Notes: a model not told the origin generated them from the sequence alone. A stretch of 51,744 nucleotides of DNA from Robiginitomaculum sp. (GCA_015485335.1 WFTT01000101.1:1-51744); one strand, 5' to 3'. Positions 1 to 8,182 are shown, counted from the stretch's first letter. Translations and numbers: made by a program.

Positions 1-366
1 CGCCTTTGTTAGGGGCAATCAGGGGTAAATGAGGGACATTTCAGGGGCGCTTTTGCGTCCTTTAGGGGCAATTAAGGGGTAAGTGATGGACATGCGAAGG
101 GGTAAAGGTGCCCCTTATTGATCCTTAAGTGCGTTATGCAGGGGATAATGTAGAAACGCTCCCCTTCGTGTCATCCCGGGTCTCCGCCCGGGATGACACG
201 AAGGGGAGCGTTTCTACATTATCCCCTGCATAACGCACTTAAGGGTCAATAAGGGGCACCTTTACCCCTTCGCATGTCCATCACTTACCCCTTAATTGCC
301 CCTAAAGGACGCAAAAGCGCCCCTGAAATGTCCCTCATTTACCCCTGATTGCCCCTAACAAAGGCG
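1..366. repeat. Giant near-perfect inverted repeat (180-bp arms, 6-nt spacer)
   Basis: Base 1 pairs with base 366 and so on inward. The left arm (1-180) is the reverse complement of the right arm (187-366) except for one T-G mismatch (122 against 245), with TCTCCG at 181-186 as spacer. The arms are rich in AGGGG runs. One stretch near 12-46 has four G3-G4 runs and could form a quadruplex. The unit starting AGGGGCAAT at 11 recurs imperfectly at 64. No coding potential is evident. Homology stops at 366, after which the sequence is unrelated. A palindrome this long is normally unstable in bacteria, so a fold-back artefact at a contig end, a hairpin replicon end and a genuine element are all possible. 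I cannot tell whether base 1 is a contig end. Confidence 0.97.
170..197. repeat. REP-like hairpin at the palindrome apex
   Basis: An 11-bp perfect stem (GTCATCCCGGG paired with CCCGGGATGAC) closes over the 6-nt loop 181-186. The core CCCGGGTCTC..GCCCGGGA is also found, in reverse orientation, in the hairpin at 49033-49053, and the GTCAT..ATGAC ends match the hairpin at 48978-49006. This short hairpin is therefore probably a member of a dispersed intergenic repeat family, and the long palindrome folds back exactly on it. Confidence 0.75.
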
Positions 367-446
367 GGGATAAAACCAGGTTATGCCCGCCCTGAAAAGG
401 AGAGGTAAACTGGGCAATTTAGATCGGAACACAAAGCCAAAGGCAT

Positions 447-1439
447 TCACGATTTTAACGGTTTTAGAGCCTTTATGAAATTATAGCCCTGCCATAATTT
501 GTGTCTGGTTTTATACCACAGGCTGTGATGACCAACATTGGCAAGGTGTTCTCTTAGCGGTTCCCAGTAACGTTCCGGTTGTCCCTTTTCGTGCCATTGC
601 CAAAATGCCTTCACCCAGGGAGAGGCCGCAAAAATCTCTTTGGCCCGATCGGGCGTTTCGCTGAAATAGTATTGTGGATGAAGGAGGATAAAAAACCTGG
701 TGTTTAGCGCCATGGCTTTCATTAACCTGTATTGTAAATCCACGGTAATATCGCCGCGGGCCAGTCTGGGGGCCAGACCGCCATCGCTATAATGATTGCC
801 GATGGGTTCGTAACGATTATGGGTCCAGATCAAGGCCTTTGGGGCAAAGGCCGGATAAAAGAAACTGTTGTTTCTTCGCCCATCGGGACAGGCCGGGCCG
901 CCATGGGGTGAAAAATGATTGATGGAAAATCCGCGCTCTCTTAGCGCCGCCATATCGGCGTTAAAATGCGCCTCGACTTTTGATGGGTCAAAGCCGGCGG
1001 TCTGATAGGCATTACAATGATAGGCAAAACAGTTTCCTTGTGCCTGCGTTACCAACAGCCGGTCATAATCAATAGGATAAGGTCTTGGCACGCCCTCGAC
1101 CATGGTGCGGGTAAACAAGGATGTGGTGGAAACCACACCATTTGCCACCTGATATTCGCACAGGTGAACAGTTTGTTTGGGCCCGCTATCACAATCATGC
1201 ATTAAAATGATGTCGATGACGGGTTCTTCTTTGGCAGCGACCTCTTTTTTCCAGGCTTTGTACTCTGCCTTATAGGCCGTCTTGAGCGCCTTTGGCGTTG
1301 CTAAGGGCTGTTCCAGATCAAACACCAGATCAGCGAAGGTACGAAAACGGACACGGGGAGATTGTTTGAGAACCGCAAACAAGCTCTCCAGATAGGTAAA
1401 AGGCAAATAGCCGGGCGCTGTGTTAGCCAGCCAACTCAT
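447..1439 (-). CDS. NodB-like polysaccharide deacetylase-related protein (putative)
   Basis: A soluble protein of about 330 residues with no signal peptide. The N-terminal half carries an HDCDSG segment resembling the catalytic and metal-binding Asp motif of NodB-type deacetylases. Later His-containing segments (AYHCNAY and NHFSPHGG) could supply metal ligands. This assignment rests on motif resemblance only. The chosen ATG at 1439 overlaps the stop of the methyltransferase upstream in the ATGA pattern, indicating translational coupling; an in-frame ATG at 1451 is the alternative. With the coupled methyltransferase it could modify a surface sugar. If the motifs are coincidental, it is simply a conserved hypothetical protein. 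No terminator is evident after its stop. Confidence 0.6.
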   Translation of the reverse strand: MSWLANTAPGYLPFTYLESLFAVLKQSPRVRFRTFADLVFDLEQPLATPKALKTAYKAEYKAWKKEVAAKEEPVIDIILMHDCDSGPKQTVHLCEYQVANGVVSTTSLFTRTMVEGVPRPYPIDYDRLLVTQAQGNCFAYHCNAYQTAGFDPSKVEAHFNADMAALRERGFSINHFSPHGGPACPDGRRNNSFFYPAFAPKALIWTHNRYEPIGNHYSDGGLAPRLARGDITVDLQYRLMKAMALNTRFFILLHPQYYFSETPDRAKEIFAASPWVKAFWQWHEKGQPERYWEPLREHLANVGHHSLWYKTRHKLWQGYNFIKALKPLKS

Positions 1440-2014
1440 TGGCGGTGCCATATCTCGACACGCGGGATGGAATAGTCGATGCCATATTTTGCTCTTTTAC
1501 GCGGCGGAGGCATTTCAATGCGGATCCCATTGCAATCGGCCCATGCTGTGCAGGCTCGCTGAGCCACTTCCAAAAAGTCTTCCTTGCCCGGCGCTGGATT
1601 ATTCCAGGGCGCAATCCACATCCAACCACCGGGGGCAAGGGACGCGGCCAGTTCATCTAGGAACACCACCAAGCGCTCTTCGGATGAAAACCAACAGCAA
1701 TTAATGCTGCCGCGACAAAATATGCCGTCAAAAACCTCGCCCTTATAGGGCCAACCCTGTTTGAGATTGGCAATCGTCATGTCATGACCACGCAACATAC
1801 CCAGCGCGCCAACGGCTGGATCAAAATCGCATCCCGAGGTGTGCTCGGCACCGGCCTTTTTGGCCAGATCCAGAAAGTCGCACTGGCCTGGTCCAATATC
1901 CAAAATGCGCTTGTTTTTAAACGCAGACCGGCGAAGGTGTTTTTTGATAATATGTTTGAACGGCGCGACACCAATATCCGGGTTGCGCATATTGGGCTGG
2001 ACCGCCGCGCTCAT
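1436..2014 (-). CDS. Class I SAM-dependent methyltransferase
   Basis: A protein of about 192 residues with a Rossmann-type SAM-binding motif I (ILDIGPGQCDFL), an acidic segment GCDFDP where the ribose-binding acidic residue is expected, and a C-terminal-half LAPGGWMWIAP strand typical of class I methyltransferases. The substrate is unknown. The ATG at 2014 has an A/G-rich ribosome binding site just upstream; an in-frame TTG at 2044 would add ten residues and lies 12 bases from the tatC stop. It follows tatC on the same strand and overlaps the putative deacetylase by 4 bases, so the two probably act in one pathway, plausibly sugar modification. In many relatives serS occupies the position after tatC. 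Confidence 0.75.
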   Translation of the reverse strand: MSAAVQPNMRNPDIGVAPFKHIIKKHLRRSAFKNKRILDIGPGQCDFLDLAKKAGAEHTSGCDFDPAVGALGMLRGHDMTIANLKQGWPYKGEVFDGIFCRGSINCCWFSSEERLVVFLDELAASLAPGGWMWIAPWNNPAPGKEDFLEVAQRACTAWADCNGIRIEMPPPRKRAKYGIDYSIPRVEIWHRQ

Positions 2015-2056
2015 AATCTCTTTTTCTTCAAGGTTATAGAGCAAACCGGATCATCC

Positions 2057-2908
2057 TCAGGCTTCTTTCTCGGCTGCGTCCTCTTCGTCCTCGTCGCGTT
2101 TGCGTTCGATCAGGGCAACGCTGAAGATCGAGATTTCATAAAGAAGCAATACCGGAACGCCCAATATGATCTGGCTGATGACATCGGGCGGGGTGAAAAA
2201 GGCAGCAAAGGCCAAAATACCGACAATGGCAAATTTACGCCCCTTTCGCAGGGCCGCCGCACTGACCAGCCCGGCCCGGCCCATCAGGGTCAGCACCACG
2301 GGCAACTGAAATGAGAAGCCAAAGGCAAGGATCAGCGTGGTGGTCAGGCTGAGATATTCGCTAACCCGGGGCAACAGTTCGATGGCAATGCGTGAGCTGT
2401 CTGGGGTTTGCTCCTGCATCAGGGCAAAACGCATGACCATGGGCATCATGATGAAGTAAACAAAGCTGGCCCCCAGGGCAAAGAGCGCCGGCGAGGCCAC
2501 CATGAATGGCAAAAAGGCCCCCCGTTCATTGCGATAAAGCCCCGGGGCCACAAAACGATAAATCTGAAAGGCAATAAAGGGAAAGGCCAGAATGACAGCG
2601 CCAAAAAGTGCCAGTTTGACCTTAACAAAGAAGAATTCCATCGGCCCGGTAAAGATCAATTTGGGCACGATGGCATTGCCAGACTGGCTGCTGACCAGCT
2701 GGGCGGCCACGGTGAAGGGGCGCAGTAAGAAGTCATAAATCGGCAAGGCATAGGCAAAGCAGATGCCAAAGGCGATAACCACCGCAATCAGTGCCCAGAT
2801 GATGCGGGTGCGCAGTTCCAGCAAATGATCCAAAAGCGGGGCGCGGCTGGCTTCAACCTCGTCCTCATCTTCGTTCGTTTGGGGGGCGTCATCAGGAGGC
2901 GACGTCAT
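2057..2908 (-). CDS. tatC: Sec-independent protein translocase TatC
   Basis: The core multi-spanning subunit of the twin-arginine translocase, which recognises RR signal peptides and exports folded proteins. The sequence has the N-terminal HLLELRTR motif, six predicted membrane spans, the PMEFFFVKVKLALFG region and the conserved PGLYRNER loop. The C-terminal tail is strongly acidic and basic. The ATG at 2908 has GAAG six bases upstream; an in-frame ATG at 2920 would add four residues. The start overlaps the end of tatB, so tatA, tatB and tatC form one unit. A candidate substrate with a Tat signal lies in this window at 44198-45502. Confidence 0.97.
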   Translation of the reverse strand: MTSPPDDAPQTNEDEDEVEASRAPLLDHLLELRTRIIWALIAVVIAFGICFAYALPIYDFLLRPFTVAAQLVSSQSGNAIVPKLIFTGPMEFFFVKVKLALFGAVILAFPFIAFQIYRFVAPGLYRNERGAFLPFMVASPALFALGASFVYFIMMPMVMRFALMQEQTPDSSRIAIELLPRVSEYLSLTTTLILAFGFSFQLPVVLTLMGRAGLVSAAALRKGRKFAIVGILAFAAFFTPPDVISQIILGVPVLLLYEISIFSVALIERKRDEDEEDAAEKEA

Positions 2909-3182
2909 CACGCACTTCATCTTCGGTTTGTTTCAGATCGTCGGCAATCTCGGTAAGGGGGTTGGCGTTCTTGATGGCCTCGATCTCTTTGCGCAATTCT
3001 TCCAGCTCTACCTCGCGGCCCATATCGTCAAACGCGCCCTGAAACTCGCGCGCCATGCCCCGCGCCCGGGCCACCCAAGTGCCGACCTTGCGCATCATAC
3101 CGGGCAGGTCACGCGGCCCCACCACCACCAAAGCGATAATGGCGATCAGCAGGAATTCGGTAAACCCAAGTTGTGGCAACAT
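2892..3182 (-). CDS. tatB: Sec-independent protein translocase TatB
   Basis: A 96-residue single-span protein. The N-terminal membrane segment (residues 5-22) is followed by the VVVGPRDLP hinge and an amphipathic helix rich in Arg and Glu, the standard TatB plan. The C-terminal 40 residues are acidic. TatB forms the substrate receptor with TatC. It lies 14 bases downstream of tatA and overlaps tatC, fitting the usual tatABC operon. The Gly-Pro hinge and length distinguish it from the neighbouring TatA. Confidence 0.95.
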   Translation of the reverse strand: MLPQLGFTEFLLIAIIALVVVGPRDLPGMMRKVGTWVARARGMAREFQGAFDDMGREVELEELRKEIEAIKNANPLTEIADDLKQTEDEVRDDVAS

Positions 3183-3196
3183 GATGTGCTAGACTT

Positions 3197-3415
3197 CTAG
3201 TCTTCTGATGAGGTGCTTTTTTCGCGGCGGGCGGTACCGTCAATGGTTTCGCCCTTATCCTCTATGATCGGGTCATCGTCCTTCAGCCCCTTGCGGAAGC
3301 TTTTAATGCCTTTGGCCAGATCCCCCATGACCGAAGAGATCTTGCCGCGCCCGCCAAAAAGGATCAGCGCAACCACGGCGACAACAATAATCTGTAATGG
3401 ACCAACAGAACCCAT
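3197..3415 (-). CDS. tatA: Sec-independent protein translocase TatA
   Basis: A 72-residue protein with an N-terminal membrane helix, the FGGRGKI hinge and the amphipathic helix [15 protein letters not shown] that is the hallmark of TatA. TatA oligomerises to form the transport pathway for folded proteins. The tail is charged. A strong AGGAAGG ribosome binding site precedes the ATG. The 73-base gap from scpB contains no evident terminator, so it may be cotranscribed with the nagZ-scpAB genes upstream. Confidence 0.95.
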   Translation of the reverse strand: MGSVGPLQIIVVAVVALILFGGRGKISSVMGDLAKGIKSFRKGLKDDDPIIEDKGETIDGTARREKSTSSED

Positions 3416-3488
3416 AACCCGGACCTTCCTATTGCATTAAACGAGCGGACCAAGAATACCCGTCGCAAGCAGGTTTGGCGAGGTGTTT

Positions 3489-4268
3489 TTACTGCTCATC
3501 GTTACTGCCCATATAATCAGTGTGAAATTCCGATGCTTCTTCCAAGGGTTCATCCAGCGGCAGTTCAGCATCTTCCATCACATCGGACGGGCTGGGCACG
3601 GTAAAGCCCGCCGGAACACGGCTATCCAGAAGGCCCGCGGCCTTCAGTTCGTCCTTGCCCGGCAGGTCGTCAATGCGTTCCAGACCGAAATGGCTCAAAA
3701 ACGCATCCGTGGTGCCATAGGTAACCGGGCGGCCCGGGGTACGGCGACGACCACGCAGGCGCACCCATTTCATTTCCATCAGCAAATCCAGCGTGCCTTT
3801 GGAGACCGCCACGCCGCGCACGTCTTCGATCTCGGCCCGGGTCACCGGCTGATGATAGGCAATGATGGAAAGGGTTTCCAGCGCCGCATTGGAAAGCTTG
3901 CGCGGCTCTTCGCGCTCTTCGACCAGAATATGGGCCAGATCCGGGGCGGTTTGCAGTCGCCATTTATCGGCAACCCGGACCAGATTAACCCCGCGCCCCG
4001 CATAGTCCTGTTCCATACGGGCCAGCAAAGCGGTGCATTCGGCATTGCCCGGCAGGCGCGTGCGAATGGTCTCCATGTCCAGCGGTTCGGCGGCGGCAAA
4101 CATCAGCGCCTCTAACATGCGATAATGTTCTTCATCGCGGGCACTGACCGGGTGCAGGCCGGGCAGACGCGGCGCATGGCCCTGTAGGCCAGTATGTTTG
4201 GTACGCGCGGCCAGGGCTTTGACCGCTTCTTCAATGGCATCCAGGGTTGGGTTTTCGTCCTCGCTCAT
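3489..4268 (-). CDS. scpB: Segregation and condensation protein B
   Basis: A cytoplasmic partner of ScpA and the SMC ATPase in chromosome condensation. The 259-residue protein contains two winged-helix domains in the central part, including the characteristic ALETLSIIAYHQPVTRAEIE and RGRRRTPGRPVTYGTT segments. The open frame continues upstream to 4460 but only as a shadow of scpA. The ATG at 4268 forms an ATGA overlap with the scpA stop and has AAGGA just upstream. The C-terminal 50 residues are acidic and of low complexity, as is common in this family. Confidence 0.95.
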   Translation of the reverse strand: MSEDENPTLDAIEEAVKALAARTKHTGLQGHAPRLPGLHPVSARDEEHYRMLEALMFAAAEPLDMETIRTRLPGNAECTALLARMEQDYAGRGVNLVRVADKWRLQTAPDLAHILVEEREEPRKLSNAALETLSIIAYHQPVTRAEIEDVRGVAVSKGTLDLLMEMKWVRLRGRRRTPGRPVTYGTTDAFLSHFGLERIDDLPGKDELKAAGLLDSRVPAGFTVPSPSDVMEDAELPLDEPLEEASEFHTDYMGSNDEQ

Positions 4269-5083
4269 GATCCTTTTTCCCGGGATGAACAGGGGCGGAC
4301 ATAAAGCGGCGCAAAGGCACCGGCCTGGCGCAATTCGGCCTTGCCTTCCTTGGCCAGTTCCAAGGTCGCCACCAGTGAGCTGGCCAGTATGGATGAACGC
4401 GGCGGCGCATCCTTGCTGGCTTTGCCACCCGTTGGCAATAATGTATCCAGCGCCGTCCATTCACGAATCTTGCCCAGCACCCGCTCCAGCCGTTCGCGGG
4501 CTTCCTCCAACGCATACACAATCGGAGTTTTCATGGTCAGATGCGCCCGTGCCACCCGCGAGCGGCGCACCGCATAGGCCTTTAAAAGATCATAAATACT
4601 GGCTTCAAAAACCGGCGAGGTGATGCGGCGCACCCCTTCGGGGGCACCCCGGGTGAAGGTATCCACACCGGTGCGGGTTTGTTCCATCAAGGCCTTGGAG
4701 GCCAGCCGCATGGCGTGCAAACGGCGCAGGCGAAAGGCCAGCCGGATCGCCATTTCCTCGCCACTGGGCTCGTCATCATCCTTCTTTGGGGTGGGCAGCA
4801 ACAGGCGCGACTTCAGATAGGCAAGCCAGGATGCCATCACCAGATAATCAGCGGCCAGTTCAATCCGCACTTCGCGAATGCGCTCAATAAAGCTGAGATA
4901 TTGTTCGGCCAGCTCCAGGATCGAGATATTACGCAAATCCACCCTTTGCTTGCGGGCCAGTTCCAGCAACACATGCATCGGGCCTTCAAAGCCATCAATA
5001 TCCACGATCAGGGGCGTATTTTCGCCAAGCGCCTGACGGGCAGCTTCAAAGGGCAGATCTTCTTCAAATTCCTGCACGCTCAT
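4265..5083 (-). CDS. scpA: Segregation and condensation protein A
   Basis: The kleisin-like subunit that bridges SMC heads. The 272-residue protein has the family N-terminal signature DGFEGPMHVLLELARKQ (about residues 31-47) followed by the ILELAEQYLSF helix and LVMASWLAYLKSRLLLP. The C-terminal domain is the short winged-helix that contacts SMC. ATGA overlaps join it to nagZ upstream and scpB downstream, indicating a coupled operon. No smc gene lies in the window, which is usual because smc is typically unlinked. Confidence 0.95.
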   Translation of the reverse strand: MSVQEFEEDLPFEAARQALGENTPLIVDIDGFEGPMHVLLELARKQRVDLRNISILELAEQYLSFIERIREVRIELAADYLVMASWLAYLKSRLLLPTPKKDDDEPSGEEMAIRLAFRLRRLHAMRLASKALMEQTRTGVDTFTRGAPEGVRRITSPVFEASIYDLLKAYAVRRSRVARAHLTMKTPIVYALEEARERLERVLGKIREWTALDTLLPTGGKASKDAPPRSSILASSLVATLELAKEGKAELRQAGAFAPLYVRPCSSREKGS

Positions 5084-6093
5084 ACCCGTCCCCCGTCAAT
5101 GCGCGCCATCCAGGCATCGGCCTGTGCCTCGGCCTCGTGGCGCGAAAAAGCATTTACGCTGGCCTTGGTGCGGGCCGCCATGGCACGGCGCAAAGCCTCG
5201 CCGCGCAAAATGGGAGCCGCCTTGGCCACCTCTTGCATGTCGTCCAAAACGCCATTGCATTGCAGCACCACATCACATCCTGCCGCCAACGCCGCCTCGG
5301 TGCGGGCGGTCAAACGGCCCCGCAAGGCCTTCATGTCCAGATCATCACTCATCAACAACCCATCAAAGCCGATTCGCCCCCGGATCACCTCTTTTATCAT
5401 AATCGAAGAGCAGGTGGCGGCATTATCGGGGTCAAAGGTCTTATAAATAACGTGCCCGGTCATGGCCATGGGGGCGTCTTTAAGGGCGGCAAAGGGTAAA
5501 AAGTCGTGGGCTTGCAATTCATCCTGACTGGCGCTCACCACCGGCAAGGCCTTGTGGCTGTCCACATCGGCGCGGCCATGGCCAGGTATATGTTTGATGA
5601 TGCCACTTACGCCGCCATCGTTCAGCCCCTCTAGACAGGCCTGACCGAGACTGGCGGTGATGGCCGGATCGGTTGAAAACGCCCGGTCACCGATAATGGG
5701 GTCCGCATCTTTTGCCGGCAGATCCAGCACTGGGGCACAGTCTACATCTATGCCCATGCTCGCCAATCTTGCGCCAATGGCGGCATAGTTCGCCCGCACC
5801 GCCGCCCGGGTATCTTCGGGCGATAAAGCCGATTTTGCAAAAATTTCTGCCTTGGGACCAATGCGCCCGCCAAGGGGGCGCAGCCGCGAAACCCGCCCGC
5901 CTTCCTCGTCAATCAGGATGGGCGCATGGCGGCCTACGGCCTCGCGCAGATCAGCACACAGGGCCTCAATTTGCGCCTCACTTTCACAATTGCGGCCAAA
6001 AAGGATAAATCCCCATGGCTGGGCCTCGGCAAAGAAAGTTTTTTCATCCTTGCTGAGGCGCGTGCCTTGGCATCCAAAAATACAGGCCCGCAT
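5080..6093 (-). CDS. nagZ: Beta-N-acetylhexosaminidase NagZ (GH3)
   Basis: A cytoplasmic GH3 enzyme that removes N-acetylglucosamine from anhydromuropeptides during peptidoglycan recycling. The KHIPGHGRADVDSH signature supplies the Asp-His general acid/base pair, and MSDDLDM near residue 250 supplies the catalytic Asp nucleophile. Length (337 residues) is normal. The ATG at 6093 lies two bases after the SPOR gene stop; a TTG at 6099 that overlaps that stop is an alternative start. It is translationally coupled to scpA. The SPOR-nagZ-scpAB-tat order is a known alphaproteobacterial arrangement. Confidence 0.95.
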   Translation of the reverse strand: MRACIFGCQGTRLSKDEKTFFAEAQPWGFILFGRNCESEAQIEALCADLREAVGRHAPILIDEEGGRVSRLRPLGGRIGPKAEIFAKSALSPEDTRAAVRANYAAIGARLASMGIDVDCAPVLDLPAKDADPIIGDRAFSTDPAITASLGQACLEGLNDGGVSGIIKHIPGHGRADVDSHKALPVVSASQDELQAHDFLPFAALKDAPMAMTGHVIYKTFDPDNAATCSSIMIKEVIRGRIGFDGLLMSDDLDMKALRGRLTARTEAALAAGCDVVLQCNGVLDDMQEVAKAAPILRGEALRRAMAARTKASVNAFSRHEAEAQADAWMARIDGGRV

Positions 6094-6095
6094 GC

Positions 6096-6845
6096 TCAAC
6101 GACGCACCACAAGGCAGTCCTGACCGCTCTTCTTTAACTGGTCACAGAAGGTTTTGGCGCTGTCCCGATCGGCAAAGCTGGAAGCGCGCAAACGATAATA
6201 CACCCCCTTGGCCCCCAGATCGGCCCGTTGTACGTCTGCGCTAAGTCCCATTGTTGCCTGGGGCAGTTGCCCGGCCAGCCGGTCCCAAGCTGCCTGGGCC
6301 TGGGCCTCGGAACGAAAAGAGGCAATCTGCACCAGAAAGGCGCCATTACTGACCACCGCTTTTACCGGTGCTTTGGCAACCGGTTTTGCCACAGGTTTGG
6401 GTTTGGGTTTTGGTTTGGTCTTCGCCGGTGCCGGTGTGGTTTTGGGGACAACTTTGGCCGCAGGCGGCGGGGTAACGGCTCTGGTTGGACGCGCCATAGG
6501 CTCTTCACTCAGCGGCGCGGTTTTGACCTTCTCTACCGGCGCGGCCTTTATATCGTCCAAAGGCTCATAGGCCCGATTGCCCAGATTGGGCGTCGGTGTG
6601 CCATGGCTTTCACTGGGTTTGGTTTTAATAGGACCAGGTTCGGCGGTGACATGGGGCGCGGCATCACGGCCGCCCTTGCGCAATCCCTGATGATAGGCGG
6701 TGTACACCACCGCAGCAAAGGCCAGCAGCACCGCAATGGTCACCACCAGCAATAATGGCCCGCGATTTTCATCCCCGTCATTACGCGCATCAAATCCGTC
6801 ACGATCATATGACGGGGCGTAGATTCTGTCGTCCTTATCAACCAT
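6096..6845 (-). CDS. SPOR-domain inner membrane protein
   Basis: A 249-residue bitopic protein: a cytoplasmic N-terminus of about 30 residues, one membrane span (about 31-50), a long Pro/Lys/Ala-rich periplasmic linker with KPKPKPKP repeats, and a C-terminal SPOR domain (about 168-248) that starts GAFLVQIASF and ends with CLVVRR. SPOR domains bind denuded peptidoglycan at the division septum, so a role in division or cell-wall turnover is inferred. The ATG at 6845 is preferred over an in-frame TTG at 6854. It is overlapped by or directly abuts nagZ. Confidence 0.9.
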   Translation of the reverse strand: MVDKDDRIYAPSYDRDGFDARNDGDENRGPLLLVVTIAVLLAFAAVVYTAYHQGLRKGGRDAAPHVTAEPGPIKTKPSESHGTPTPNLGNRAYEPLDDIKAAPVEKVKTAPLSEEPMARPTRAVTPPPAAKVVPKTTPAPAKTKPKPKPKPVAKPVAKAPVKAVVSNGAFLVQIASFRSEAQAQAAWDRLAGQLPQATMGLSADVQRADLGAKGVYYRLRASSFADRDSAKTFCDQLKKSGQDCLVVRR

Positions 6846-6904
6846 CGTTTTCAACCATTAATGCGTTCCAGCCATGCGCGAATCACTCAAAGCCCAAAGC
6901 CATC

Positions 6905-8095
6905 TTAAAGATAGCTGTCCATAGACAACAGACGTTTGTGTTCTTCCATGGCAAAGGTGTCCGTCATGCCGGCAATATAATCACAGACAATGCGCGCCGT
7001 GGCCTTGCCCCTTGGCCCGTCGGTTTGGGCGTTCAGTTCATCATTCAGCAAATCCGGCTCGTTCAAGAAGACATCAAACAATTCGCGGACCGCCCGGCGG
7101 GCCTTGGTACGGGTGCGGTTTACGGTGTAATGACGATACATTTTTTCCAGTAAAAATTTACGCAATATATTGATATTGATCATCATTTCCTCTGAAAAAC
7201 CAATCAGAGGAGCGCTCATCATGCGCACTTCGGCGGCACTTTGCGGATTATTGGCCTTGATGCGCCGGTTCGATTCGTTCAGCAAATCATCGACCCATTT
7301 ACCGATCAGGCGGCGCACGGCTTCGCGGATCACCCGATTGGACGATAGCCCCGGATGAACGCTGAGTACCTCTTCAAACGTGTCGCCAACCAGCGGCAGT
7401 TCCATCAATTGCTCAATGGTAATGATCCCGGCGCGCAGGCCATCATCAATATCATGATTATTATAGGCAATGTCATCGGCCAGGGCCGCCACCTGAGCCT
7501 CTGGCCCGGCATAGGTGTGCGGTTCCAGCCATTCCCACCCCTCGAAATGGGTAAACGCCCAGGGCAGGCCATCCCGATCCGAGGCCGAACGGCACATGGG
7601 CCCATTGTGTTTTACCACCCCTTCCAGGGTTTCCCAGGTCAGGTTAAGGCCGTCAAATTCCGGGTAAACATGTTCCATCTGGGTGACGATCCGCAGGGTC
7701 TGGGCATTATGATCAAAGCCATCATAATTGCGCATGGCCTCGTCCAGTACATCCTCGCCCGCATGGCCAAAGGGCGGGTGGCCCAGATCATGGGCCAGCG
7801 CCAGGGTTTCGGCCAAATCTTCGTCCAGCCCCAATACCCGGGCGATGGAGCGGGCGATTTGCGCCACCTCTAGTGAATGGGTCAGGCGGGTACGGTAATA
7901 ATCATCCGCATGGGCGACAAACACCTGGGTTTTGTGCTTTAAGCGACGAAAGGCGGTGCAATGGATTACCCGGTCGCGATCGCGCTGAAACGCCGTTCGC
8001 GTGGCGCTGGGCGCCTGTTTGAACAATCGGCCCCGGCTATGGAGCGGGTCCGAGGCAAAGGGTGCCCGCGGCGGTATCTTGAAAGTTTCTGACAT
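6905..8095 (-). CDS. dgt: Deoxyguanosinetriphosphate triphosphohydrolase-like protein
   Basis: A 396-residue HD-superfamily enzyme that hydrolyses dNTPs to the nucleoside and triphosphate. Visible motifs are TRLTHSLEVAQIARSIAR, the HD metal site ALAHDLGHPPFGHAGED, and the later DDIAYNNHDIDDGLR. The ATG at 8095 (MSETFKIPP) matches the usual family start; the open frame extends to 8137 without support. In many alphaproteobacteria argS sits between dgt and the SPOR gene, but here only 59 bases separate them. erpA is divergent. Confidence 0.93.
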   Translation of the reverse strand: MSETFKIPPRAPFASDPLHSRGRLFKQAPSATRTAFQRDRDRVIHCTAFRRLKHKTQVFVAHADDYYRTRLTHSLEVAQIARSIARVLGLDEDLAETLALAHDLGHPPFGHAGEDVLDEAMRNYDGFDHNAQTLRIVTQMEHVYPEFDGLNLTWETLEGVVKHNGPMCRSASDRDGLPWAFTHFEGWEWLEPHTYAGPEAQVAALADDIAYNNHDIDDGLRAGIITIEQLMELPLVGDTFEEVLSVHPGLSSNRVIREAVRRLIGKWVDDLLNESNRRIKANNPQSAAEVRMMSAPLIGFSEEMMININILRKFLLEKMYRHYTVNRTRTKARRAVRELFDVFLNEPDLLNDELNAQTDGPRGKATARIVCDYIAGMTDTFAMEEHKRLLSMDSYL

Positions 8096-8104
8096 TGATT
8101 TACT

Positions 8105-8134
8105 TTGAAAAAAGAAAAGAGACCCCCATATATC
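8105..8134 (+). promoter_or_regulatory. Candidate sigma70-type promoter for erpA
   Basis: TTGAAA (8105-8110) and TATATC (8129-8134) are separated by 18 bases. They would start transcription about 40 bases before the erpA ATG. The region also overlaps the dgt 5' end. This is a pattern match only. Confidence 0.35.
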
Positions 8135-8182
8135 CAAAGTTGGCCTTTATTCCTACTCCCCAGACCAGCCGGAGCCAAAACC

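Noticed and set aside
4269-4460. N-terminal extension of scpB to 4460
   Set aside because: It is a shadow of scpA in another frame; the ATGA-coupled ATG at 4268 gives a standard-length ScpB.
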